A DNA stretch of 64,000 nucleotides from Diploptera punctata (GCA_030220185.1 JASPKZ010008351.1:2170001-2234000); one strand, 5' to 3'; positions 1 through 11,575 are shown, counted from the first letter of the stretch. Numbers and translations are program-made. Notes: generated from the sequence alone by a model not told the origin.

Positions 1-470
1 GAGTGCATTCGTACAATATTGCATTCCTTTGGCAATAAATTAATAAATAATATGATCTGGTTGCAGTGAAGAACAAAAGAAGCAAATGAAGCATACCAAT
101 CGTTTCTCATTTGTTTTCAAACATCGCCATTTACATTAAATATATAAATATTTTAAAATAACTATATTTAAATAATGATTTGTGAGTAAACAGCTTAATT
201 TTATTCGTTAAATAGTCCTAACAAATGGCACTCTTGATTTCCAAATTCTCTAGATAAATTAGAAATCACTCGTGGCATTACTTATGATAACTTTTGTCAC
301 TCAACAATATCACTTTCAAGATCAAGGTCATTTTTGAATTTATAATAAAGCTTTAAAGACAGTCATCTCTTGATTAATGATATAATTTACAACTGAATTA
401 TTAATATGCAAAATGAGTATTCTTTAAGTCAATTAATTTTTAATAGAATAAAAATATATGGTTTGTAAAC

Positions 471-548
471 CTGAAAGGTCCGTCTCCTCAACTTAATTAA
501 TCATTTAACTGTAGCGCTTTCGGGACTTGTCCCATCATCAGCAGGATT
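471..548 (-). mobile_element. Penelope-like element pLTR fragment
   Basis: This short stretch carries a hammerhead ribozyme on the minus strand and matches the repeat at 24310-24383 (GGGACAAGTCCC helix, then GCGCTACAG, then TTGAGG). PLEs are known to carry hammerheads in their terminal repeats. No protein remnant is present. Confidence 0.65.
505..547 (-). ncRNA. Hammerhead ribozyme (PLE type), family A
   Basis: Minus strand: core CUGATGA at 541-535, one unpaired U, helix II GGGA-CAAG-UCCC, GAAA at 521-518, and helix III A-GCGC-U, with cleavage expected after UA (512). Stem I is CUG (544-542) with CAG (511-509). All core positions are intact, but stems I and III are very short, so activity may need dimerisation. 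Confidence 0.7.
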
Positions 549-588
549 GTATCATAGTAATAGCTTTAGCTTCTCAATATTAATTTAA

Positions 589-876
589 TAAATAATGCTA
601 TAGCTGTGTGGAGTCCCTTCAGGTCTTCTTCAGGTAGAAGCCATTCATTGTGTATTTGTGAATGATGATTCATTGCAATTGAATGTAGGACCAGTAGAGT
701 AAGGTAAAGGAAGGATTTCTGCTTGGATGGGAATGAAACCTGGATTAGCTCAGTGGTCTGAGCATTAGCACGGAAAGCTAAATATTCGGGGTTCGATTCC
801 CGGTTCAGGCAAAAATTTTTCTCTTTACCATTGATTTACAATAATTTAATTGTGTTTATTAATTTACTTATTTCTA
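589..876 (+). repeat. tRNA-headed SINE-like unit
   Basis: The unit contains a tRNA-like cloverleaf (739-810) followed by a tail reading CAAAAATTTTTCTCTTTACC. The 38-bp sequence starting ATCATAGTAATAGC appears before it (550-588) and again after it (877-915), so units may have been tandem. The tail also recurs at 44905-44985 in inverse orientation. Confidence 0.65.
739..810 (+). tRNA. tRNA-like sequence (SINE head, probable pseudogene)
   Basis: Acceptor arm CCTGGAT/GTTCAGG pairs, allowing G-U. The D arm is GCTC/GAGC, the anticodon stem TTAGC/GCTAA with loop ACGGAAA, and the T loop TTCGATT. The anticodon would read GGA (Ser), but U33 is replaced by C and the long variable arm of a true serine tRNA is missing. 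It is therefore read as a SINE promoter rather than a working tRNA. Confidence 0.55.
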
Positions 877-1200
877 TCATAGTAATAGCTTTAGCTTCTC
901 AATATTAATTTAATTAACCAAACTGTTTGTTAATCAAATGTTTTTTTCATACACAAAGGAAATTTCTATACACAAAAGTCAGGATTATCAATGGATAACC
1001 CATTATCTCCTTTTTTTTTGCGAATTTTATCATGAGTTGTTTTGAATGCAAAATAACAAAATCACATCCTCATATGTTCATTCATATTTGATTGCAAATA
1101 TGTTATTCTAATTTAAAATACAATAGGAAGTAACATTAAGAGGTTTGTTTAATAATTAAAACATTTTGTCTGTTCATTCTTACCTCTTAGAGTTGTTTTT

Positions 1201-1245
1201 GTCGAACATATGTTTCAGAGCTTCTTAGCCCCATCGTCAGCGATT
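1201..1245 (-). ncRNA. Hammerhead ribozyme, family B (left arm)
   Basis: Minus strand: CUGACGA (1240-1234), one unpaired U, a G-rich helix II around AAGA, GAAA (1216-1213), palindromic helix III ACATATGU, then U and CGAC. Stem I UCG/CGA. All core bases are present. Confidence 0.7.
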
Positions 1246-1255
1246 ATAGAGTCTG

Positions 1256-1302
1256 TAATCGCTGATGATGGGGCTAAGAAGCTTTGAAACATATGTTCGA
1301 CA
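1256..1302 (+). ncRNA. Hammerhead ribozyme, family B (right arm)
   Basis: CUGATGA 1262-1268, unpaired U 1269, helix II GGGGCU/AGCUUU with loop AAGA, GAAA 1286-1289, helix III ACATATGU, expected cleavage after U1297, stem I UCG/CGA. It is the mirror partner of 1201-1245. Confidence 0.75.
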
Positions 1303-2520
1303 AAAACAATTCTAAGAGGTAAGAATGGACAGACAAAGTGTTTTAATTATGTTATTCTATATTGTCATTGACACATAAGTTAACAGTACTTGTTGATTTT
1401 GCTTGTAAGACATTAAAGAGATGCTCTTGAAAATAAAGATATTATGGTACATGCATATCAAGAGCAAGAATGAATATTACTTTAAAATATTTTGTATGCC
1501 AATTGATCCACTAATAGTTCTGAATCAAATTCATTTTGAGTTCACAATATGAGAAGCAGCTCTCATAAGCTCTTGGTTGAAGCTGAGGTTAATGAGCAGG
1601 CCTACCACATTGTTGTGTGAATTATGAAACTGTAGTTTGATTCCTCATTGGAGCTCGGCAGAACATGGCTCTTTCTCAGAGAAGGACACAGGCCGATATT
1701 CATGGATGCACTCATGCATAATCGGGGTACTCAGATACAAATGATTGAGATTTCCATTTTCAAAAACATTTTCATGACTCAAATTCTTTCATCCGATAAA
1801 TAATTGCAAAATCAAGCATAAACTTACAAGTACAGTCTGACTATTCTTACTGCATTCAAGTGTGAAATTAGGCAACATTACCATAATATGATTTTATTCA
1901 ATGTAAATATTTTAAAATTCATTTGTTATTTATGTTATTATTGTCTGTTACAACTTTTATATCTCTTATTTTAAATAATTAATTTGTTAATATTGTATGT
2001 CTCTTGAAATATGTTGTATACACATTTTGAGGTTAGGCCTAAAATAATATATACAAAACTTGGTTAAAAAATAATCTTTAAATAGGTAATTATACCCGTA
2101 ATTATATATCATTGTCAAATGAATGCCCTGAAATATAGTTGTCCTCTTTCATAATGCTTGCAAATGACAATATTATTGCATAATAAAAGAATATCCCCAA
2201 TACATTTATCATAAGTAATGCCACGAGTGATTTCCAAATTATCGATAAATTCATGATTCACAAAGTGAGGAGTGAATTTATTAGAGAATTTGGAAATCAA
2301 GAGTGGCATTTGTTAGGACTATTTAACGAATAAAATTAAGCTGTTTACTCACAAATCATTATTTAAATATAGTTATTTTAAAATATTTAATGTAAACGGC
2401 GATGTTTGAAAACAAATGAAAAACGATTGGTACGCTTCATTTGCTTCTTTTGTTCATCACTGCAACCAGATCATATTATTTGTTGCCAAAGGAACGCAAT
2501 ATTGTAAGAATGCACTCTAG

Positions 2521-3790
2521 TGGAAAAAAAAAAAAAAAATGAAACTCGTCAAACTGTATATTAATTCATTTCTGATGTCCTATGACAATTATATTTTTCT
2601 GGAATGTTATTACCTGGGAAAAAATACATTTAAGAAAGTGCAAACAGTGGTTTGTTTTTTTTGGTGGTATAATCAATTGCTACAACTGTTTTTATATTAA
2701 CTCCTGCATGTGTTAAGTGTTGACATTCATGCACTATATATACAATCTGGTAGCCGTATTTCTTAGAGAGTCAGTAACTGCAAAATAATGCTATGACCTA
2801 TTCAGAATAATAAAAAGGAGGTGCTTTCTTTATTATAATAAACTTTAGGTGGTAAATTCTAGGCGAAACACGACTGTGATTGATTGTAAATAAAAAATCA
2901 TTGAAATGTGATTGGTCATTGACTCTCATTTGGGGCATGAGTTAAATAGTCTAGATTACTGTATCTTGTACTAACAAGGTACTGACTTATTAAATGAATT
3001 ATTGATGATTTTTTATTATTTTGTATGAAATTTTAGTAAGTTACACATGGGTTTTTGTCGCTTTATTATTAAGTCTTTTTATTGGCACTTTTGTTTGTTA
3101 AATAAGTAAGCAAATAATTAATAATAAAGTACATAACAGCATTTTTACTTAGGTTTTAATGGAGCGATAATATGAATAATAAAGAATAAATAATTTATTA
3201 TTAAAATAAATCAGTATCAAACGGAAATCTAAACTAACAATTATGCTCATCATGTTAAAAGGATTATTTATAACGAGGCTGGTACTCTGTTATGATAATT
3301 CAACTTATTTAACAAATTTTGCGAGAAATTAGTTTGTCTATTTTTCAGTTTTAGAGGCTTTTATACTATGTATATGTGTATATATTTTGCAGAATGGTCT
3401 ATGGTAATTAATTTTGCTAAAGAATCGTCATTCACTTGTTAATGCTTGATAGGGGTAAGTATATCCCAGTATAAAATATTCACAACATTACTAAAAAAAT
3501 ATATATCTTATAGTCTAATCTTTATCATCATAGAGAGCCTAAACTTTTTCCATTACATTGTAACTTTGTCAAGCATAGCAATAAGATACTTTTTAAAAAT
3601 TTGCACAAGTTAATAAATTAACTCTCTGGATTTTTTTTTTGCAGACATAAAAATCTTTGGAAAGATTGCATTAATGTAACACTAGGCACAAATAGGTTAA
3701 TATCTCTATCAAACAACAGTACGGTATTTTGATGTTATATTTATTTTAACATATTCCAGTCCTGGACAAGTTTATTTTTTGAAAAGAAAA
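2521..3790. other. AT-rich stretch, nothing recognised
   Basis: I see no open frame with a family signature, no tRNA-like sequence and no clear inverted repeat. A poly-A run sits at the edge of the preceding transposon. Confidence 0.4.
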
Positions 3791-3796
3791 ATTAAC

Positions 3797-3878
3797 ATTT
3801 GAACCGGGAATCGAACCGAGACCTCCAATTCTGTACATCGGTGTGCAGCCCACTATGCCATTCCAAACACTACATGAA
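3797..3878 (-). repeat. tRNA-like SINE fragment
   Basis: The minus strand carries a B-box-like GGTTCGATTCCC followed by TTCAAATG, and an upstream A-box-like GCATAGTGGGCTG. The spacing resembles a tRNA-derived promoter, but the acceptor stem is poor. Confidence 0.5.
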
Positions 3879-3955
3879 TGGGAACATTTCTTTTCACGTA
3901 CACAATTCTCTAACATGCAAAGGTGGGTAGCTTGCTATCAACACCACCATCAGAC

Positions 3956-3957
<2 letters not shown>

Positions 3958-3988
<31 letters not shown>
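3958..3988 (+). repeat. (TA)n microsatellite
   Basis: Uninterrupted alternating TA for about 30 bases. Confidence 0.95.
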
Positions 3989-3990
<2 letters not shown>

Positions 3991-4066
3991 AATAAAACAT
4001 CTAAATATTAAGCTTTACCGCTTAAAAGTAAAAAAAAAATACTTTGTATAGAAGTTATTACTTGAT

Positions 4067-4120
4067 GAATTTATCAACGATTATGGAAATCACTCGTCAC
4101 ATAACTTACGAATATGCATT
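4067..4120 (+). repeat. Fragment related to the inner TIR of the 1-2517 element
   Basis: GAATTTATC, then GGAAATCACTCGT, then ACTTA resembles the minus strand of 2203-2255, an inner part of the long-TIR transposon. It appears to be an isolated remnant. The following 4121-4490 shows nothing I recognise. Confidence 0.45.
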
Positions 4121-4492
4121 AGTAATAGGTGATAAGGAGGAGTCCTCATCTAGGGGATATGTGGATGGCGACCACAAGGTGCCCAAGCTGAGCAAAACAT
4201 TTCTTCCACTTACTTGTGTTTTGCACTCTTTTAACTTTACTATCTAACCTCTCTTGGTTAACTCTTGTTTTTTCGACCCCAACGAAATTAGGGCATCCGA
4301 GGGCTAGGGAGTCTTTCCTTTCTTCCATTTCTTCTTTCCTTTATTTTCTTTTCTTCTCCAGAAAAGCCTTACCAGAGGCTATAAGATGGCTGCCCCATCA
4401 CTGGTCTTGCCTTCCTTTGGCCAGCAACCAATTGAAGGGACTATTATTATGCTTTCAAGTCTCATACGAGAATTTCCTGGAAGGATCAAACT

Positions 4493-5042
4493 AATGAATG
4501 ACCTTTTAGAGAAATCTAATCAATTTAAATATCTTGGATATTATCTCTCTATCTGGGATGAAAAGGATATCCCTGAAAAAATTACTAGTTTAATAAAAAT
4601 TTGGGAATTATTAATCAAGTTATGAAACCATCCCTTGTACAAAAAAACATCAGATTACGTTTATATAACACTTTGGCTAGACCAGTGTTGACCTATGGTA
4701 GTGAAGCATGGACACTGAAAAGACAACATGAAAGCAGAATAATGGCTTGTGAAGTGAGATTCATGCGCAGAACAGCGGGTTACACCAGATGGGATCGGAA
4801 AAGGAACACCGATATCTTAAAGAATTGAAGACTACGCCAATTTTGGAATATATTAAACAGTACCAACTAAATCGGAAACACCATCTAGAAAGAATGAGTT
4901 CAAATCGGATCCCCAAAACTGTTTATAATTATATACCAAGAGGGCGTCCTATGAAACGCTGGAGGGAAAATTTTCTATAGGATCGTAACAGGCACTGGCC
5001 TAATACTTGGAAGGAAGAAGAAGAAGAAGAAGGAGGAGGAGG
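4493..5042 (+). mobile_element. LINE 3' end (post-RT domain), 5'-truncated
   Basis: Broken frames encode the C-terminal part of a non-LTR retrotransposon polyprotein: FKYLGYYLS, TLARPVLTYGSEAWTLK, FMRRTAGYTRWDRKRN and YIPRGRPMKRW. This is the usual region after the palm domain. It ends in a (GAA)n tail and is nearly identical in sequence to the copy at 59680-60405. Frameshifts near 4610 and 4827 make it non-functional. Confidence 0.85.
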
Positions 5043-5091
5043 AAATGCTAAAAGCCACACACACATATTCTATTAAATAAAAACTAAACTT

Positions 5092-5422
5092 CATGGCGCG
5101 ACAGGCCTAGAAGACCCTTGGCTTACCACCCAGAATCTGGCCTCACATCCACATGTTTTAATCATAGAGTTACATGATCATCCAACTAGTGTAGGGGTGA
5201 CGTGTGGTCTGCATGTCCGGTCTCCCAGCTATTATAGATGGTTTTCTGAGCCACTACTTGTTATAGCTATTCAAATGTCTCTTGATGCCAAGTGGTCCCA
5301 TACTGGCCAAAATTCCATGAGAAAATTTCTTCCCCCATGGGGACTCGAATCAGCGCAAGTCCTGTAGCTCTGGTCCAAGACACCTTGCTTTAACCAATTG
5401 GCTACGGCGTGGGACATTCTAT
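5092..5422 (-). repeat. SINE, class-II-tRNA-type head
   Basis: Reverse-oriented member of a family also found at 10905-11225 and 26925-27252. The shared parts are a head with a TGGTTAA-like A box and GATTCGAGTCCCC-like B box, a middle with AATTYCAGCCAGTA and AAGTAGCGG, and a tail with ACATGTGGATGTGAGGCCAG. No coding capacity. Confidence 0.75.
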
Positions 5423-5639
5423 TAAATAATGCTGGCAAAAAAAAACTAGCACTGGTCACATATAAAAATATATTATATAATGAAAATGGGTAGATAATGA
5501 TGAATATTTTGAAGAAGTGGTTAAATTCAATTACCTGGGAACAATAATTACAAACACAAATGAAGTGCAGAAATAAATTGAACATAAGCTCTAACTTTTA
5601 ACTAATATTAAAATTATTCAAGAAAACAATTTTAAATAT

Positions 5640-5905
5640 TTTCATCCATCCATAGTAATTCTGCCCGAAGGCAGGTCCTTCACTGCAATCATAGCATTTT
5701 CATGTTATGCTTGCAGCTTTACTAGGGAATTGTGTAGGTGTGGTAGCTTCCCGTTGCTTTCCACACCAGTGAAGGATGATGATGATAATGATAATGGTAA
5801 GGATGATAATGATAAGGATGATGGCCGTATGATTTCGGGGACCGTTTGGGCCTTAAAGTTTTCCTGACTTTGTCTTACAGGTGAGGAAAAACCCCGATAA
5901 AATAT
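5640..5905 (-). repeat. SINE, head-truncated copy
   Basis: Inverse copy of the SINE at 56395-56735. Shared are the CCCGAAGGCAGG-type end, an ATGATGATGATAA microsatellite core, and CGGGGACCGTTTGGGCC next to GTGAGGAAAAACCCCGAT. The tRNA-like head is missing. Confidence 0.8.
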
Positions 5906-6117
5906 GTTTTACAGTTCATACTCATGTATGCACAATGCAATGATATGTGCAGTGATACTTAAAATGGGTCTGTAGTGTATATTATACAATCACTCAATTC
6001 CATTTTTAGTAATTTGACAAATCATATTTATCTAAAACTCGTGAAAGCAAATTAATACTGCATTTGAAAAAACTCAGTGCTGATATTAAATTAGTTCAAC
6101 TGTTGATTTCCACAAAT

Positions 6118-7268
6118 AATATATCGTCGCTTCAGAAACAATACCGCGTAACTGACACTTTTGGTGAAATTGACATTTTTATACTGTTAGCATCACAGAA
6201 GTGCGCTCAGTTCTAACATAGATTGGGATGCAATTTTGTACTATGACCTTGCTAAACTTATAGATACAATGGTTTCAGTGCATAGGTACTAAGGGGTGAA
6301 GAAGTAAGATAGTAAGGTCTTCATTATGCCCCTCGTTGTGGTGACATCTTGAAGCAGCTAACTCTCTTCATACCCAATGATGTACTAACATTATGAAGGA
6401 TTAGTGTCCCAAAAAGAATTACTGGTTCAGGTTGGGTTTGATTTTCGGTAGAGCTGGATTCTCTTCTCAAGGTCGGAAGTTGGTACACGGGATAGGAAAA
6501 CACTTTAAGAATCACTAATAACTGATTCTTGTAGAAATAGTTCTAAATTTATTTACTATTTAATTTCCCAGCAGATCAAGTAAATATAGGTGGTATTATT
6601 CTTCACCGTCAATTAAAATTAAATTATTTTCTTTCTTTTCTTGAATCAACTATTCATCTGGTATTAAATATCACATTTTATCAGGAGAGCTGTTATAGCT
6701 TCTATCCTTGATGAAAGTTATATGCTGACTGACTAGTGTAATTCTGTTATAATTTTAAAGAACATTATTACATCACATGATTTTATATTTAAATTCTATT
6801 GGTTAATGGTCCATTAAATACCAGGTTTAAATTTGATTTGTTAAATCAAAAAGTTAATTGTTTTAACATCCAATCAGAATTTAGTATACTTTTATTTAAA
6901 AATATTAAGTTAAGCAGGTGTTCTTATTACAGTTATAACAGAAAGCTTTATATTTCAGACAACAATGACTTAAAACACAATTTTAAAAGCATTATTTAGA
7001 AAGACTTATATAATACAATTTCTTTATTGTTACTGAGACATTTTTATTCAACAATGAACAACAATTAATTATTTAGATATTTTTCTTTATTTAAGTTATA
7101 TCTAAATATTAAAAGAATTTTAAAATATAAAATTATTAACTTAAACTTTCATATTTATTATGATATTAAAATGCTGCTATAGGGGAAAAGTAAACAGTTT
7201 TTTGTTTCTCGTGTAAAGTGTTCATTTTGTTAGTTATGCGGTATTGTTTCTTAAGCGACGATATACAC
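6118..7268. repeat. Inverted-repeat pair enclosing about 1.1 kb
   Basis: About 38 bases at 6120-6158 (TATCGTCGCTT, AGAAACAATACCGC) recur inverted at 7226-7267 with a few mismatches. They may be terminal repeats of an old DNA transposon. The interior is AT-rich and I see no coding region in it. No target duplication was found. Confidence 0.45.
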
Positions 7269-7289
7269 ATTTACAATCATTCAGGTGTT

Positions 7290-7900
7290 GAGTTATTCAA
7301 TTAGATGATATAAATAAAGCTTCTTAAATTAATAGGTTGCTATAGCTGACAAAATATGGCACATAATTTGATTTTATATTATTTCTCTGTGTTTTGTAAA
7401 AATATACCTTGCATAAATAAAATATTATGAATATAAAAATATTAATTCGAGAAATAATATTATTGAGATAGGTACTGGTACTTTTCAAATCAACCAATCA
7501 TATTTCTCGTCTCACATCAGCAAAGGAATGCTTCATGAATCGATAGACTGAAACTTCATTCGACCTTATGGTTATCGATCAACTTGTATATTTCACTTTG
7601 GAGTTATAACGTCAGGCCCAACTAGCTGGTATTCAATGACTTTGTCACAAGCTTTAACCCACTAATGTAGGTTATGGATGGTTTATCAGCCATGCATTGA
7701 ATGTACACAATCATGAATTCATCTGTAACTTAGTAGCTGGTGTTAGAGGGGGTAATGTGAACACAGAAAGCTCCATCAAGCTGAATGCGATAGATGACTA
7801 TTGGCAATGATGGGAAATTTGAAATTAATATTTAATTAATGGTACATAAAAGGATAGAAAAGTATAAAAAAACAAAAAAAGAAGTAATCTTGAAAAAGAA
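7290..7900. other. No recognised feature
   Basis: AT-rich sequence without recognisable coding, tRNA-like or inverted-repeat structure. Confidence 0.35.
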
Positions 7901-8087
7901 GAACCACCTATGAAAAAATATAGGAAATTCACCCTTGGGTACATAATAAATTTCAAAAGATATTTGAGAAGTTTAATATTAAATTAGCACCAAAAAATAA
8001 CTACAGTTTAAATAAACTAATAAAAACCAACAAAAATGAAAAAAAACTGATAAAAATAAAAAGTCAGGAATATATCTAATTGAATGC

Positions 8088-8429
8088 ATGGGTTGTGAAA
8101 AGATATATATAGGAAAAACAAAAAGAAACCTAAAAATTAGAACCAAAGAACACATAAGAAATATTAAAAATGGAGAAATTGAAAAATCTGCAGTTGCTGC
8201 TCACGTTTGGTCTGAAAAACATAATATAAATTCAGACACTAAATTATTAAAACAGTTAGAAAATACAAAGGAGCTGACTATTTGGGAAAAAATTTATATT
8301 CAGAAGAACAGAAACAGAGTTATGAATTTTGATATTCCGATGGAGCGTGACCTTGTTTGGAGGTTCTTTGGCCAACCACAGGATGGAGCTGACATCGACA
8401 TCCAGGTTGTGCAACATAATACAACATAA
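8088..8429 (+). pseudogene. PLE GIY-YIG endonuclease domain fragment
   Basis: The frame reads GIYLIECMGCEKIYIGKTKR (the GIY starts just upstream of the first ATG), then RTKEHIRNIKNGEIEKSAVA and AHVWSEKHN, which are the hallmark steps of PLE GIY-YIG nucleases. The Cys of the CxxC-like linker, the YIG motif and the downstream Arg, Glu and His positions are visible. The C-terminus runs into the pLTR (FFGQPQDGAD). The RT domain is absent, so no complete protein can be made. Confidence 0.85.
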
Positions 8430-8445
8430 ATAAAACCAGTCTGGG

Positions 8446-8490
8446 AAAGCTGACGATAAAACAGAGAATTGTTTTGAAACATGTACAAGA
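8446..8490 (+). ncRNA. Hammerhead ribozyme, family C
   Basis: CUGACGA 8450-8456, unpaired U 8457, a 6-bp helix II AAAACA/UGUUUU, GAAA 8476-8479, and helix III A-CAUG-U followed by A. The core is intact, but stem I is weak in this copy. The same family recurs at 61680-61728 and 61947-61998. Confidence 0.7.
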
Positions 8491-8599
8491 ACAAATCAAC
8501 ATTAATATTGAGGTAAGATGTCCAGACCAAAAATAATATAATTAAAATAACCTCAAAATATAACTTCCTAAAATTAAATAAAAATAATATAATTATTTG

Positions 8600-8925
8600 A
8601 AATTAATGTTCATGCATAATTGGTTTGAATGAAATTTGGTAAATCTATTAGTTTATTTTAATCTAAAATTATGAATATACTAATTACCCCAGCAGTACGG
8701 GGTAGCTGGGGTTGAATGCAAGCCACTCCTTCTTTCATGTGGAAAGATCTTGGAAGATGTATGAATGAGAGGCAGAGGTGAAAGAAATGGCATCTATGAG
8801 TGCAGTTTTTCCAAGTACAAATCAACACCCACAATAGACACATGCCAGGGAGATCACAAGTGTGGTTTCTCAGAGGTGACTGTACTTCTTCAGGAGTTTC
8901 TATACATACTTGAATTTATAAAATA
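8600..8925. other. No recognised feature
   Basis: Moderately GC-richer segment near 8690-8880 without a family signature that I can name. It could be an unrecognised repeat. Confidence 0.3.
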
Positions 8926-8929
8926 AGAT

Positions 8930-9365
8930 TTGCCACAAGGAGTAAAAGCACATGCAGGAAAACTAATTTTTAGAATTATTAACACACAAACTAGAATTTA
9001 TAAAACACTGGCCAGGCCCATATTATGTTACGGCAGTGAGGACTGGACAATTCGCAGTGTAGATGAACAAAGACTAACTGTGGCAGAAATGAAATTTATG
9101 AGACGTATTGCAGGCTATTCAAGAACAGACCATAAAAGGAATTCTGAGATTCTCAAAGAATTACAAACAGAATCAGTCATGGAATATGTACAAAAATACA
9201 GAAACAACTGGAAATCTAACGTAAGAAGAATGAGCATAACAAGAATACCACGTCAGATCTTAAATTACCAGCCACCAGGCAAGAGATCTTTGGGCAGACC
9301 CTTTAAATGTTGGATTGAGACCGTAACAGACCACTAGGTCTATCACATGAAAGGAAGAAGAAGGA
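8930..9365 (+). mobile_element. LINE 3' end, 5'-truncated
   Basis: One open frame of 135 codons covers the post-RT region of a LINE polyprotein: IYKTLARPILCYGSEDWT, MKFMRRIAGYSRTDHKRN, then KRSLGRPFKCW. It ends in AAGGAAGAAGAAGG. It is homologous to, but clearly diverged from, the copies at 4493 and 59680. No RT catalytic motif is included. Confidence 0.85.
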
Positions 9366-9880
9366 GATAACATTTAAAAAATTGGTTTATTTTAAACTTT
9401 TGTCCACCACTGCTCATCAGGTACAGATTAGTTCATATAGACTACTTATTCAAAAACCTTAACATAGGTTTTTGTAGTTTCCACATAGGAATTCTGGCTA
9501 CAAGAAAAGCTTTACATAAGACCTGTGCAAACTATATTTTTTACTAGATGTCATAATTACCATTGGAACAAAAAAATTGGCTAGTAGCATTGGAAAGTTC
9601 ATTTTTGTGTCTGTTTTACTGATATGTTGATATGAAATATTTTTCTTCTTAGTTCGATATGTAAGCATATATTTTGAACATAAGTATTTTACAGTCAGTT
9701 GAAAATATTCTGGATCCAAAACTAGGAACATAAAAAAAACTCGTGTACATAATTTTGTAATTTACTTCTTAATGGAACACATGTTACTGACTACCTTATA
9801 CAGTATAAAAACATTGCAGTAAAAGGAAGAGAATTAAAATATTATCTATTTTAAAAAGAATTTAAATATTACTTCTCAAT
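9366..9880. other. No recognised feature
   Basis: AT-rich sequence. An open frame on the minus strand at 9498-9731 has no family signature and is probably chance. Confidence 0.3.
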
Positions 9881-9884
9881 TGTT

Positions 9885-10860
9885 GTTTTGAAGGAGGCAT
9901 GAACTTTTCAGAAGCCAAGTAAAAATCCGATGATAATGTTGTTGTTTTCAAATGCTTGGCCTTGGCAATGAAGCCATTAGCGTTCTTGCTCTCCAATATT
10001 TCTCTATGGTGGATCCAACAGGTAATACTTCACAGGTTTGTAGATGTTCTTCGTTCATTTCTTCGTCTTTGTTGCATAGAGGACAGTTTGGATTCTGGTA
10101 GATTCCTAGATTTAATATAAATTTGTGGCCAAATAGCCATGTTCTGTAAGTCTCCTAAATTTGGCTACTGTATTTTTCCGTGGAATTTCTGGACTAATAG
10201 CTGACTTCTGTACTAAAATATTCCATTTTTTGTCTTTGGGCTTATTGACATAGGTCTTGGTTTTGTTTGATTTTAGTTTTGTTTTTAATTATTCTTTTGA
10301 TGGATGTGAAAGGTAAAGCTTTTAGTTGTTTTCTGAATTAGATTGGAGCCTTTTTATGGCAAGAAAATCAGCAGTGTCATTTCCAGCAATTCCACAATGT
10401 GCAGGTAGCCCTTGCAATTGAATTCTTTTCTTTAGTTTTTGAAGTTGTTGAATCATTTTGTAGGCCCTCTTAATTTTTATATTCCCTTCCTTTTTGTGTG
10501 AATTTTATTGGCATAGATTACTTCGCCTTAGAATCAATAGCGTATGACAGCATTTTAATTTATTATTTATTCTGTATCGTAATTGTTGGATTGAAATATG
10601 AAATAAGCCTTTACTTCTCTTCTGCATCAAAATTTGTTGTGTGGTATCCTGCTGGTTGATAAAATGAAAATAATGCACATGTAATCCCTGATCCTGAGTT
10701 ATCAATAGTAGATCCATCTATGAAAATAATGCACATGTAATTCCTGATCCTGAGTTATCAATAGTAGATCCATCTGTGTAGACAATCCGATGATAATTAA
10801 AGGCCTTCTTTATACATTTTTACATGGACATTCAAATTAATGCTGTTAAAGAAAATATGG
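9885..10860 (-). pseudogene. LINE RNase H and C-terminal region, decayed
   Basis: Minus-strand frames give YTDGSTIDNSGSGITCALFS (RNase H start), GLPAHCGIAGNDTADFLA (RNase H end) and VAKFRRLTEHGYLATNLY (post-RNase H segment). The order fits a Jockey/I-type LINE. Stops and frameshifts are frequent. A 56-bp tandem duplication (10664-10775) lies in the RNase H part. Related to 21850-22575. Confidence 0.75.
10664..10775 (-). repeat. 56-bp direct tandem duplication
   Basis: Two adjacent units (10664-10719 and 10720-10775), beginning ATGAAAATAATGCACATG, differ at very few bases. The unit lies inside the RNase H remnant and duplicates the YTDGSTIDNSGSG segment. 56 is not a multiple of three, so it also shifts the frame. 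Confidence 0.9.
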
Positions 10861-10904
10861 GCTAAAGTCAATCCTTTAATTTATTTTTGGGGTCATTTCC
10901 TTTC

Positions 10905-11225
10905 TATCTGTCCCCTGCCATACTGGTTAAGGCAAGATGCCTTGGCATAGAGCTATGGATTTGTGCTGGTTTGAGTCTGCATGGTGGAAGAAAATTTGTG
11001 TTGGAATTTCAGCCAGTATAAGACTGCTGCCCACTCTATATATCATGAGTTAATTGGGTTGCTACCAATAAGTAGCGGCTCCAGGTTGAGAAAACTGATA
11101 TGTTGACCACATGTCACCCCTGCACTGACTAAATGATCTTCTACATCTGTGATTAACACATGTGGATGTGAGGCCAGCAGCTGGCTGGTGGGTCATGTTG
11201 TCCTAGGCCTTTCATGTCATGGATA
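10905..11225 (+). repeat. SINE, class-II-tRNA-type head
   Basis: Forward member of the family at 5092 and 26925: head ACTGGTTAAGGCAAG with TGGTTTGAGTC, middle AATTTCAGCCAGTATA and AAGTAGCGGCTCCAG, tail ACACATGTGGATGTGAGG. Confidence 0.8.
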
Positions 11226-11387
11226 TTTCCTTTCTATCCAACAATTTTGAATTTGCAAAAATCATAAATAGTACAAAAAAGGCAGTAAAAAGCATTTATT
11301 TTGTAAATTAGGCATTTTTGTTAAAAATGGCAAGAAAAAAGGCAACCAAATTTCCTTATTTCAATCATAAATATATAATTTATAGTA

Positions 11388-11575
11388 AAGTGATCCCACT
11401 ACAGGCCTCAGGAGGCCCTTGGGGTAGTAGGAGGAGGTTAAGGCTCCCACTTTTCCTGGGCAATCGGCACTTGATGTCAGCTGGGTTGTCAGCCCTGCAT
11501 GACGGCTGCCTTTACCCTCAGAACAAGCGTCTGGTACTCATTTCCGTTAACAGATTTAAATTTACGATCTACCCA
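11388..11575 (+). repeat. Interspersed repeat, unnamed family
   Basis: Contains GGCCCTTGGGGTAGTAGGAG, AGGTTAAGGC, TTGTCAGCCCTGC and TCTGGTACTCATTT. The same string of motifs occurs inverted at 21040-21262. The open frame across it has no family signature. Confidence 0.75.

Larger units (their letters stand above)
1111..1347. mobile_element. PLE, head-to-head palindrome
   Basis: Two pLTR copies face each other about a centre near 1250, flanked by the 12-bp direct repeat TATGTTATTCTA (1099-1110 and 1348-1359), a clean target-site duplication. Each arm carries a hammerhead and an AGAGGTAAGAA end. The left end shows the shared PLE terminal signature (GGAAGTAACATTAAGAGGT). Confidence 0.85.
1..2517. 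mobile_element. Long-TIR DNA transposon, non-autonomous
   Basis: The first ~290 bases recur as an imperfect inverted copy at about 2205-2517, so the ends are terminal inverted repeats (outer bases GAGTGCATTC / GAATGCACTC). The left end coincides with the window edge, so any left target-site duplication cannot be seen. The interior has no transposase. It contains a PLE pLTR fragment, a tRNA-headed SINE and a PLE palindrome. The superfamily is not recognised. Confidence 0.8.
7905..8578 (+). mobile_element. PLE 3' half with 3' pLTR
   Basis: The order is RT-to-nuclease linker remnant (NKFQKIFEKFNIKLAPKN region, frameshifted), GIY-YIG nuclease frame (8088-8429), hammerhead (8446-8490), the donor-like GAGGTAAGATG, and an end signature ACCTCAAAATATAACTTCC (8562-8580). 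The arrangement matches the 3' half of a Penelope-like element. Confidence 0.85.

Noticed and set aside
739..810. Functional tRNA-Ser gene
   Set aside because: Position 33 is not U, the long variable arm of tRNA-Ser is missing, and the sequence is part of a dispersed repeat.
4216..4494. 92-codon frame as a host gene
   Set aside because: No splice context, no family motif, and it runs into a LINE fragment.
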